A stretch of DNA of 64,000 nucleotides from Sympetrum striolatum (taxonomy: Eukaryota; Arthropoda; Insecta; Odonata; Libellulidae), in the NCBI GenBank assembly GCA_947579665.1, contig OX388350.1:40705393-40769392 (forward strand). Direction: 5' to 3'. The notes under the pieces were generated by a model that worked only from the letters and a program-made list of their open reading frames with translations, searched no databases and had not been told where the DNA came from. The position numbers and the translations under genes were made by a program. This document shows, piece after piece, positions 23,735 through 33,019 of the stretch (position 1 is the first letter of the stretch; each line of letters opens with the position of its first letter).

Positions 23735-23935
23735 CGATCTCTCTCCTTTAACTCATCGCAAACCCCACTTCTTCATTCCTCGAGTGTTTGTTTTATCCAC
23801 GGCCCAGTTATCCCTTCTATCTTCTTTAAATCCCTATTCTTCGTCCCTCAGGCGTGCGTCTTTGCGCCTTTTATTTCCTCTGAAATTTTCTTCTGGAAAT
23901 TCTGGTTAGATTCGTACCTTCGCTCTCGTCTCTGA
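23735..23935 (+). other. pyrimidine-rich stretch
   Basis: The plus strand is C/T-rich (CTCGATCTCTCTCC, CCCTTCTATCTTC) for about 200 bases. The 72-codon frame at 23691-23909 reflects that composition. A perfect palindrome AACCCTGCCAGGGTT lies at 23971-23985. No gene is recognised. Confidence 0.35.
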
Positions 23936-24480
23936 AAGAAGCTTAGGCGAGCCACGATAAACCCGTTAACCCTGCCAGGGTTAGGACAATTAATTAATGC
24001 CGTTCCTATGCAGCATTTGACAAATGTAATAGATAAAACGTCATCAATATATAATTACGAACACAGCACTATACAAATCATCATAATTCAGTTTTGCATA
24101 TACTATAATTCCTTCACCTTTAATTTTATTAAACTTAGGGCTTAAATTGCAGCGTACACGTTGCTATGTATCTGTATATACCGTAAACTAATTTAACAAA
24201 GTGTTTATATTAAATGTAATATCTAGCTTATTAAAATGATTTCAGTAATATTACGATTGGTTTTAATGCAAACAAATTAACTTTTAAGATTATTCTCATT
24301 ATGCTACAAATTTTCATTCTTTTGTCAATTACTTTTCGTAATTTTCATACATGTGAGTTGGAATTTGATTCCTTTTAATTTGTTCTTTAAATATTCTTGA
24401 TTCGAGAGAATTTTATGCTTTATTTTAGCGTGTTTCTGTGTTTTTCTTCTCGCGGTTGCGGAAAATTGCGGTATAATATA

Positions 24481-24545
24481 TTATTATTATTATTATTAGG
24501 GGTCTTTGAGATTGAGACTAAAAAGTCTCCTCTTCCATCTAACCT
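24481..24545 (-). mobile_element. L-TTA LINE 3' end
   Basis: Read on the minus strand: AGATGGAAGAGGAGACTTTT, AGTCTCAATCTCAAAGACC, then a (TAA)n/(ATT)n tail (24481-24497 on the plus strand). The GAGACT-TTTT-AGTCTC stem-loop is retained. It is strongly 5'-truncated. Confidence 0.6.
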
Positions 24546-24549
24546 GTAA

Positions 24550-26955
24550 GTATATTACTGTATATTGCTGTTATAAATATTATTTCTTCAATGTAATTTC
24601 CCTTTATCAAAGGTTTTTATCATCCTACAGTGAACAAATGGTACCTCTAGTTGGGTTAAAGGTATTGACGATTTAAGGTTCATAGCTTTTCTAAACGATA
24701 CATATTATGAATAACTAGCATAACTCCATTACTACATTACTAGCATTCACTCCATACTTCAATATTATTCATCTCTGACATTTTGTATCATTAATAAAAG
24801 ATATTCAAACATAGAATAAGTGATTAATAATATATATTCATAATAATGGTTATAATTATAATAATTCATTCGGTGAAGTTATAGAGAGATTTCTTTATCT
24901 GCTTCAATGAAATATGAAATATGGGGAAGATTTTGAAGCTCAAGTTAGATAAGTCTAATGTTTATGCCACGTTTTTGCCTTACGATCATATATTTCAATA
25001 AATAATACCTTTAAAATTCCTTAAATATAGATCTTCTCGATACATATAATCTTTCTCTTAATCTATAATCTTAATCTATAATCTTTATAATCTTTTAATT
25101 TCAGCTATTCGTAATTCTCAATACGATCGGATAGTTTGCTTTGAATAGGAAAATAAGAGGCAAAGGTGATATAAAACCTGTATTTGTCCAACCCTAGAAA
25201 GATTCTCATGGACTTAAAGATTTATATCCTTTGTTCGTTTAAAATTATACGGCATTTGATAGATTAAGTTCCTTCCTAGCGAATCAGAGCTTGCTAAGAA
25301 TTAAGAACTTTCATCCATTGTTTTCCCCATGGATCAGATAAAGACGAAAGGTTCAAACGCTCTTGTGAATTTGCCTCTCGAGCATTTAAAAGATGATTCA
25401 CACAATAGAATTCTTTCACTAAGAACGTCCATAACATTCCATTCTGTTCTAATTAACGAGACTTTTGGTCCAGTTATTCTTCGTCGCACAAGAAGTCCCG
25501 TCCCGTGCAGAAGCTTCTTTTCCTTTCGTGAAAAACGAATGTTAAAACTTCAAAAGTTATGTGTGCTGCGATTTCCCCTAGCACAGTGAGAGGATATTAG
25601 GATGCTAATGAAAGAGAAATTATGCTCATTAAGTTACTTTCCGGAACACTCGGAAAAGATTGGCGTAAACGCTTTTTGATCTTTACGCCTCTTATTAATT
25701 TAGATTTCGCTCAGTAGGTTAGAATTGCTAAGTAATATTGAGGAAGATTTTAATGCTATGGATTTATTGATGCATTTAGATTCGTTAACCTGCTTTCGCT
25801 TTAAAATGAAACAGTTAATTTAAATGGCTATATTCACCAAGAAAGTTAATTTTTTGGCATTTTTCTTACATTTTGTAAATTTCACAGCGATAAAATTATA
25901 GAATTCTGAGTAAATATGACCAGAGTATTTTTCTTCCGTGTACTGGTGTGCCTCTGCGGAAATACTGTAGGTGTTTTGGAAATATACTTTCCCTTACATA
26001 TTTATCATCTATTCTTTTGCATAAACGACTAATAGTAAAGTTAAAACTAGTTTACTTACTAACCATTAGAGAATCTAACTCGAAACTTTAAACGCGTTTT
26101 GCTCAAAATAGAAGGCATCATATCTAGAAAATTGTTCAATGAATATTCGTCAAATTTTCATGAAATACATAAAATAATAATAAATGGTCGCTGACGATCT
26201 CATATTTTTAAATTGATCTCATGTTATTAAAAAAGCTACAACAACTATGATATTTTCCATAATAGAAATTAAAATCATTGCCATTTTTTACAAAAGATCG
26301 ATTTTGAAATTTTGCGATTGTCAGAGATCAGCATTTGTTATTAGAATAAATAATAATTTTTTAATTTTTTATTTATTTTAAAATTCTGTCCCATTTAAAA
26401 AAACCCAAAAGATTGTTAGAAGGCTTTAATTTTTCTTAATATCCTCTATGCGGTAAAATTAGATAGATGTTCCATCTTCGTCAGCTAACAATGTCTCCTA
26501 CAATTAACTTTTCTTTCCATGTTTTCCTCGTCTTCGTGAAGAATCAGAGAAGCTCGTAATGACCGCTCCATCGTATAATTCCATCTCCTCTCATTAGGGG
26601 CTTTTAATGAGGAATTCCCGATTCGCTCGTTGCTCCCGAATTAAGCAAAAACAAGAATAGAGACGAAATAATTTCGCACCATCTCTCCAGCGCTTCGGAC
26701 AAAAGAACCACGGGCGTATTTTTGGGAGAGCTCAAGAATTTTATCAACCTAAATTCTTCGAGGGGAAACAACGTGGGGAATGGAAAGATTTAATGGATAC
26801 ATGGAGGACTTGAATGAACTTAAGGGAAAGTTTAAACGTTAAAGATGACACAGAGAGGATTTTGAAGAGTACGAAGTATAAATGATACAGGAAATCTGAT
26901 GCAATACTTATACGCATTGGAAATGAAACATAGGGAAAGTAAGAATGGACACAGG
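24550..26955. other. no gene seen; small internal repeat
   Basis: AT-rich. At 25043-25097 the unit TCTATAATCTTAA repeats three to four times with variation, ending in TTTTAATTTCAG, which resembles a splice acceptor but has no open frame after it. Nothing else is recognised. Confidence 0.45.
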
Positions 26956-26956
26956 G

Positions 26957-27158
26957 TGTTTTACGCAAAGCATTTCCCTCAAGGGCTGTTTCACCCAAAA
27001 GACTGTTCGCCCAGGGGACGTTTTACCAAGAAAAATTTCACTCAAGACTTTTCACCCAAGCATTTTTCACCTGATAGTCAGATAACACAAGAGATATTTC
27101 AGTCAAAGGACACATCACCCTGAGGATATTTTACTAAACGGGTTTTCTACCAGGTGGT
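26957..27158 (+). repeat. degenerate 16-17 bp minisatellite
   Basis: About eleven units follow the pattern GNNTTTTCACCCAAGNN (for example CTGTTTCACCCAAAAGA, CTTTTCACCCAAGCA, ATATTTTACTAAACGG). Units vary in length by one to two bases and are well diverged. A similar pattern appears at 57014-57140. Confidence 0.7.
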
Positions 27159-27448
27159 ATTTAAAAAAGCGAGTAAACTATAAAAATAAGGTTGTTGTAA
27201 AACAGTGTTGATGATTACACTTATCATAATTGTCAATCGATTACCAAGCATACATGAAAGATGTATAAAGTTATCATGATAGTGGTTGTGGGTGCAGATA
27301 AATAATGCAGTATAATATATATGTAGTAACCGTATAAGGCAGGTTGAGGTGATATCGGAAATTAAATTTTCCAAGCAAAATACTTTATCAACTGCTATTA
27401 ACAATTCTTTGCTATCTTTTGGTTTCTCTAAGCTACATGGCATATAGT

Positions 27449-27735
27449 TGGGTCATTCCACGCCAATTTGACAAGAAAATCGGCAAAATTGACCCTTGAG
27501 GTGGCCGATTTTGACCAAATTTGGCAAATCGCTTTAAATTGATAAAAAAATGAAAACCCCCGAACCGTTTTTTTTAATTTTCAATATAATTTTCAATATT
27601 TCGTAAAAAATTGCGTAAATTACAAAACGGTTTGGGGGTTTTCATTTTGTATCAAATCAAAGCGATTCGCCAAATTTGGTAAAAATCAGTCACCTCAAGG
27701 GACATATCCTTGTCGAATTGGCATGAAATGACCCA
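27449..27735. mobile_element. 287-bp foldback MITE
   Basis: The ends read TGGGTCATTCCACGCCAATT and its approximate complement AATTGGCATGAAATGACCCA. The arms pair for about 115-120 bp, including CCCTTGAGGTG, CCAAATTTGGC, AATCGCTTT and ATGAAAACCCCCNAACCGTTT. The central spacer is AT-rich. No target-site duplication is certain. It has no coding capacity. Confidence 0.8.
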
Positions 27736-27889
27736 GTTTTATTCATTTTAATGATAAGAAGTGCTACTGAGGTAAAAAACCAGAATTCTATATTGAATTA
27801 GTAGAGAATATGATCAGTTTTAAAAATAATCTAGTTTAAAAAATACAGTTTACATTTTCTTGAACATTAAGCTGACATAAAATATATGA

Positions 27890-28074
27890 AGGAAAGGGTA
27901 AAGGGTAAATTGCATATGAGGGCGTGCACCCAGGAGCACACAAAGTTCCCAAAACGGCTTGTTGAAATGTTATGGCTTGGTAGCCTAATGGTTAAGGCTG
28001 CCTCCCGGGTAGAGGAAGATCCCGGATTCGATTCCCGGCCCAGTCAGACTTTTTTCAAATCCATTTTTCCTTGG
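27890..28074 (+). mobile_element. tRNA-derived SINE, copy S2, full length with 14-bp TSD
   Basis: The element is flanked by a perfect 14-bp direct repeat CATAAAATATATGA (27876-27889 and 28075-28088), which fixes its ends. Order: module A (27890-27935, GGAAAGGGTAAAGG...GGGCGTGCACCCAGG); then TTCCCAAAACGGCTTGTTG; a tRNA-like head with A box TAGCCTAATGG (27981-27991) and B box GATTCGATTCC (28025-28035); and a tail CAGTCAGACTTTTTTCAAAT ... TTTTTCCTTGG. Module A lies upstream of the tRNA head, which is unusual because the tRNA part normally begins a SINE. Confidence 0.85.
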
Positions 28075-28977
28075 CATAAAATATATGACAAAAAATTCAA
28101 ACCATAAATACATGAAAAGAACAACTCTTCCATAATAAGAATATATGAATATTATATAAAATTATAGGAAAATAAAGCTTCTATGAGATGAGAAAATTAA
28201 GAATAACGCCAAAGGTTAGTCTGCGGTCATAGAGGGGTTAAGGTAATAACCACGTAAAATTGGTATTTTTCTGTGGAGAATACAAATTATTAGGTTCTGG
28301 ACTTGTGCTTCCCAGAGACTAAAGGGAGGCGAAGGATTCGAAATAAGAGCGACCAACTTGTACGCAGAGTTACGCCACTTCCACTTCACGACGTAATTTA
28401 CTCAAACGGCGAGGAGAACGCTTTTCATCCGAGACTCATGACGTCTTCATAACCAAATTAAACAGAAAACTCGCCGTAATCGCTCTTGGAATGGGAGAAC
28501 TTTTAACAGTTTATTTCGCTCGAAACTCTTCCCCGTCGCTCGAGGCGGGAACGCGTGGACGTGTTGACAAGGGGACTATGCCCTTAATCAGATACGTTTT
28601 CCGTATATTTTCAAAAATCTTCATCCCCCTCTGAAACCACACAAATATTTTCTCCTTCTGTACCTGCGATAAAAGTTTCTCGGAAATTCTCAACGTCTCC
28701 GTGTCCCAAATTCGTTTCAATTCTGCTAGCGTTCTTCCGAAATCATTTCGAGGAATTAGTCTTTCTCCGGTGGAGTCATGTCTTCTCCCATCCCTGTGTT
28801 CGTTTTTTCCGGGTTACAGAGCCTTTGATGAATTTCGATGGGATAGGTATTCTGTTCGTTCCTCAACGAGGGAGAGATGTAATGGATATGGTTGAAGATT
28901 TTCTGAGCGCTTCATTCGTTTGGGATCGAAAAGTATGTATTCGCAATTGTGTCTATATATGAATACACTATTATGTG

Positions 28978-29240
28978 GTATAACTTCGTACGAATAATAT
29001 CAGGCATTTAAAATACGACATCGGATGTATTCCTCATTTGTTCGAGTTCGAAATTTATTTTATTTACATTTGTGACTATATATAGTAGATGTACAGTGCT
29101 GGCCAAAATTAACGCACCACCTTCCTAGCGATCCTAACGACCGGTGGTGCGTTAATTTTGGCCAGGACTGTACTATAATTTGATATATCTTCGTAAGAAT
29201 AATATCAGGCAGTTTTAATCAAACATTGGATGTAGGCCAC
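28978..29240 (+). repeat. direct repeat flanking a MITE
   Basis: Bases 28978-29035 and 29182-29238 share TCTTCGTAAGAATAATATCAG-type sequence and CAT(C/T)GGATGTA. The period is about 204 bp. The Tc1/mariner-type MITE lies between the two copies. Confidence 0.6.
29092..29172. mobile_element. 81-bp Tc1/mariner-type MITE
   Basis: Terminal inverted repeats of 30 bp (29092-29121 and 29143-29172) differ at a single position and start TACAGTGCTGGCCAAAATTA. The inner arms are AACGCACCACC and GGTGGTGCGTT. TA at each outer end fits the TA target duplication of the Tc1/mariner group, and CAGTGCTGGCCAAAA-like tips are familiar in that group. Only 21 bases separate the arms, so the element is almost all TIR. 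Confidence 0.8.
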
Positions 29241-29287
29241 TTTACAGTGATTTTCATTTTTTTCTCATTTTTTCGTTGCCATGTTAC

Positions 29288-29395
29288 TCCTAAGGATTTG
29301 ATGATACCTCTGTTCCTTCAGTCCTTTGGAATAGTCTCTTCACGTCTCTTGGTATCCAATTGAGAACTGTACAGCGTCCAACAGTGCAACAATTG
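29288..29395 (-). pseudogene. RTE-like RT C-terminal fragment, inverted copy
   Basis: The minus strand reads VLNWIPRDVKRL (around 29320-29365). This is the same motif as VLNWSPRNAKRL in the plus-strand fragment 150-200 bases away. The two form an imperfect inverted repeat at the DNA level (AGTTCTCAAYTGG...AAGACT). Confidence 0.55.
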
Positions 29396-29474
29396 TCTTT
29401 TATTCTCGCTACATGGCATTAATATAAACAGACACAACAGAGTCGCAAGAAGAGATGCGCAACGCAACACCTGA

Positions 29475-29660
29475 GTGAGGATAATGACTGGAGAGACAGA
29501 CATCATAGATAAGGTAAGATCGCTAAGATGGAAGTGGGACGGTCAGGTGGCGAGAAGAAACGACAATCGTTGGACATCCCAAGTTCTCAACTGGTCTCCC
29601 AGGAACGCAAAAAGACTCCAAGAAGTAGACGAAAAGGCAAATGGAATAGAGATCTATTTG
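29475..29660 (+). pseudogene. RTE-like RT C-terminal fragment
   Basis: The plus frame from 29475 reads VRSLRWKWDGQVARR followed by NDNRWTSQVLNWSPRNAKR. This matches the conserved C-terminal pattern of RTE/BovB-type reverse transcriptases (LRWxWxGHVARxxDNRWTxxVxxWxPRxxKR, normally followed by RGRPxxRW). The GRPxxRW part is replaced by LQEVDEKA in this frame, with RSRRKGKWN in the next, showing a frameshift. It is a dead fragment. Confidence 0.75.
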
Positions 29661-29666
29661 CATCTA

Positions 29667-29732
29667 TCGCTCCCAATGGAAGCGTCTTGAAAGCGCGGAG
29701 GTCGGCAAGGAAATTGCTTCCATTGGGAGCGA
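29667..29732. other. perfect 17-bp inverted repeat
   Basis: TCGCTCCCAATGGAAGC (29667-29683) is exactly complementary to GCTTCCATTGGGAGCGA (29716-29732) across 32 bases. It lies at the 3' side of the RTE-like fragment. Confidence 0.6.
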
Positions 29733-30299
29733 AATAAGTATGCATATCGCCATATCATTTGCATTCTTTGATGGTTTTTTGGTGCTTCGTTTATTCTACG
29801 TATGTATGTAAAAAGATTAATTTATTCGTGGTAGAACATGCTTACAACTAAAAACTTATGTATATCGGAGGCGTTTTGCTGTGATTCTAAAGACAAATGA
29901 AGAAGGAAGATTGAAAAAATAGGGCAAATTAAAACTGTTCAGTGAATGAGAAAAAACTCGTTTGGGAATCGATCTAGAAGATGCTAAATAATGATTATTT
30001 TTCTGGAAGAAATGATTGTAGGAAGAAGAAGTAAGCGATATTAGATAGTGGGTGATGCACAGAAAGAGAAGGCTGAACATTACACCTTAATCTTCCAAAC
30101 TGTAACTTACAGAGGATACGAAAGGAATAGCATTACTAATTAGTCTATTTGCACTATCAAGAGAAAAATGAGCATTTGGGACGCATAACTTCAAAAGAAA
30201 TGTTTGTTTCTGCTACGGAATGCCTCTACAAAAAGTTCAAGCTTAAATAATCGAAGGTGAGTGTTGGTTGAATTCATTACGGGTAATTAAGTTAATGGT

Positions 30300-30560
30300 T
30301 CACGCAAGGGGGCAGCAACCTTTCTCTCCATCCCGTGAGCGAAGTAATCATGTTATGGCGAGCTCAAATATTTCAGCTATCTCCTCCGCGCAAGCTGAGC
30401 TGTAACATGACTACAAGCAGTGAGCTCTGTTGATGCTTGACAGCTCACGCAGTATGGGCTGAATTGGAAACGCTGCCATACGAAAACACGCGAGAGATAC
30501 CGCAGCCACCGAGGATATAGTGCAAGGCAGGGCAAAGATAAGAGAGAAATTATAGCGAAA
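30300..30560. other. GC-rich stretch with clustered dyads
   Basis: It contains TAATCATGTTATGGCGAGCTCA and TGAGCTGTAACATGACTA as an imperfect inverted repeat (30347-30413). Close by is GTGAGCTCTGT...TGACAGCTCAC. The frames are short. It could be a decayed MITE or regulatory DNA. Confidence 0.35.
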
Positions 30561-30787
30561 ATGGTAGCTTAGTGCTACGAGGAAGCAGAATAGCCATAAC
30601 TAAGGTTAGCGAAGCTATTAAATATTGCGTGCAGTTAGGAGCTAACATACGGCATATTCTCGAGTATAAGTTGACCCTAATGTAAGCCGAAGCATCTAAT
30701 TTTATGACAAAAACTAAATGATTCAAGTATCAGATTAGAGGGGGAAACGCAGTAGCTACTGATAAATAAAAAATAGATACTAATAAA

Positions 30788-30860
30788 TTCCCAAGGAAAA
30801 ACGGACTTGAAAAGTCCGGGAATCACATCCCGGCCCTGTCAGACTCAATTTTGTTCCTTG
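30788..30860. mobile_element. SINE fragment S3, snap-back form
   Basis: The left half (CCCAAGGAAAAACGGACTTG) is the inverted SINE tail. The right half (ATCCCGGCCCTGTCAGACT, then TTTTGTTCCTTG) is the forward 3' half of the same SINE. The two halves meet inside the B-box region, leaving a foldback remnant with no complete promoter. Confidence 0.6.
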
Positions 30861-31684
30861 CCGTCTCTTCTCCCGACTTCCTTGCATTTCATTGCCGACC
30901 TTAGCCTGACTATGACTTCGTGGAAGTCGAAATACGTATTGCCGTTTTGCAAGTTTATTGATGCTTTTTGTAATTTATTGTTTATATATAAAAGAATTGT
31001 TAATTGAGCAAGTGAGGAATTTACAAGCCGATTTCCGCCTAAAGCAGACATTTCCCAACGAAGAATAGGTAAGTTGGACTCTCAGGCGTATAAACTGAGG
31101 GAGTCTTTATCAGCATAAAATATGTGCTGAAAAACTCTACTTATACACGAATAAAGACGGGTATTACCGTTAAATGCATTGTGAAATACATTTTTAAAAA
31201 GATATAGAGAAGATGATATTAGAGAATAGAGAAATACATCTTTCCATTCTACTTTTCAGAGGATAACTTGCGAACCGTAGAACACTATACATATATATTT
31301 AAAAATCGACGGGGGAAGGCACTGTTTTGCGGAAACCTATCACACGAAAGATAAAAGTAATTTTAGTACCTTTTCCACAGTTTAAAACTATTCTGTGATA
31401 TTTTATAATTTAATTCTATTATAATGTTCTAAGACACAGTTCTATAAATGGAAAAAGTACTAATATCTCCACGTTCCATGTCTAGGTAAAAATTAAAGTA
31501 AAATAATTGCGACTCGTTAAAGATACTCAATGATGAAGATAATCGTCAAAACTAAAAATACTGATAACATTAAAAGTATGGAAAATATAAAAAGGTAAAT
31601 AATTTTATACAATTCAGAAAAATTAGTTGAAATATTTATTTGACCATTATGTTGCAGTTAATTGATTTATTTTAATTAGAGGGT

Positions 31685-31795
31685 TTAGCCGTCTTTGTCA
31701 TCGCTCCGTACCTCCTTGCCACCGGTTTTCGGAAACAACAAGAATTACCAACTTTCTAAGGAATACCCTTAGATGCCTTTGGAAAGTTGGTAATC
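31685..31795. repeat. dispersed repeat copy R3, truncated, plus 15-bp hairpin
   Basis: TAGCCGTCTTTGTCATC, CTCCGTACCTCCTTGCCACC and GGAAACAAC match R2, but the M-module part is absent. Instead GAATTACCAACTTTC and GAAAGTTGGTAATCC form an inverted repeat around a 25-base centre (31743-31795). Confidence 0.55.
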
Positions 31796-32853
31796 CTGGA
31801 CTTTGTACTATTTATTAAGCCTCTATATCATTAAAAATCGTGTTCTGAATTTTCCTTCTTTATTCATTTTAATCATAAAAGCATTTCAGCAAAATTGAAC
31901 GACATATTTCAAAGACCCTTAGCCCCTGAAATCTTTCCTGGGAAGTATTCCAAGCATTTCGAAATAAATTATAAAAAGATAGAATCAGCTATTAGAGTCG
32001 TATTTCACAAACAACAAATTTTCAAAATTAATTCGAATTAATAGAGATGGAGATTCAACTACATGCAGAACGAAATACCAGGAATGCTAAGCTAATAAGA
32101 TTTCCTTTTTCAACTTCATCAACGGAGATGCAACTCTCTTGAATCCATCAAAAATTTTCCAAGTGATGGTACAATGGAATTAATCGTCCTTAATAAGGTT
32201 TTCATTATGCGAAATAACTTCCTAGTAACTGAAAATAGAGATGCTACTTGTGTCATGAGATGCTTCAAATTCCGTACTAAACTCTGAGCCCCTAGATTAA
32301 TAGAGGAATTTCACCCATTTCGGGGAAAATCTTCCTCGAATATGATGCGGAAAGAATAGCAATTAAAATTTAATCCAAGTAAAAGGCCATGGAAAAAAAC
32401 TTAAAAGCATAAGGAAATGGTAGGAATTGTAGCTCAAGGTGATGAGTAACAATTAATTATCATCTGACTATATTGGAGGAAGAAGTTAAGATTACAATAC
32501 AAATTTATTCCTGGACATGATGACTTATTTAACCAAAGAAAAAATCATTGAGTAATGTCGGGTAGAAATTAATTAAAACTGAGAATATGGAAGATATAAT
32601 TTGACATTAAACATGAACCTTATGATGCTTTTTCCTTGTGATAACTTAATTATGGCTGTAGATATCACAATTAATACTAGATGCAGGTCATTTTGGTAGT
32701 AAAATAATATACCTACTGAATAATTCCTATAAGTATTTCAAGAATGTCGCGCCGATTTCATTCATCAACTTTTTCTTCTTTTTTGCATTTAACTCTTTCA
32801 ATAACTTCTTTCCAAGTAGGCTCCGTACAATCATTGCGAGTAAAAACGCAAAC

Positions 32854-33013
32854 CTGTTCATGAATTCACTAATTTGTTGTTGCTCCTGAATATTTGGAGG
32901 CATGTAATGTAAACCCATATAGAAATCATATTTTGGAAGATGATACATTCTTAAATATCTTCGAATTTTCCATTTGTTGATAATTGATGCAATACAATTA
33001 TTCGGTAAACGCA
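32854..33013 (-). CDS. candidate internal exon, unidentified
   Basis: The minus strand has GATTCTCTTTGTTTTAG immediately before 33013, a plausible splice acceptor. An open frame follows with protein-like composition (NKWKIRRYLRMYHL, PKYDFYMGLHYMPPN, QEQQQISEFMNR). A possible but weak donor CAG|GTTTGC falls at 32853; alternatively the frame stays open to 32727. The stretch is not repetitive in this window. I do not recognise the family. A chance open frame is the main alternative, since the region is AT-rich. With the candidate at 44726-44987 it may hint at a minus-strand gene with long introns. Confidence 0.25.
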
Positions 33014-33019
33014 CTAAAA

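Noticed and set aside
25081..25104. TTTTAATTTCAG as a splice acceptor
   Set aside because: Stops occur soon after in all frames; it ends a short TCTATAATCTTAA repeat.
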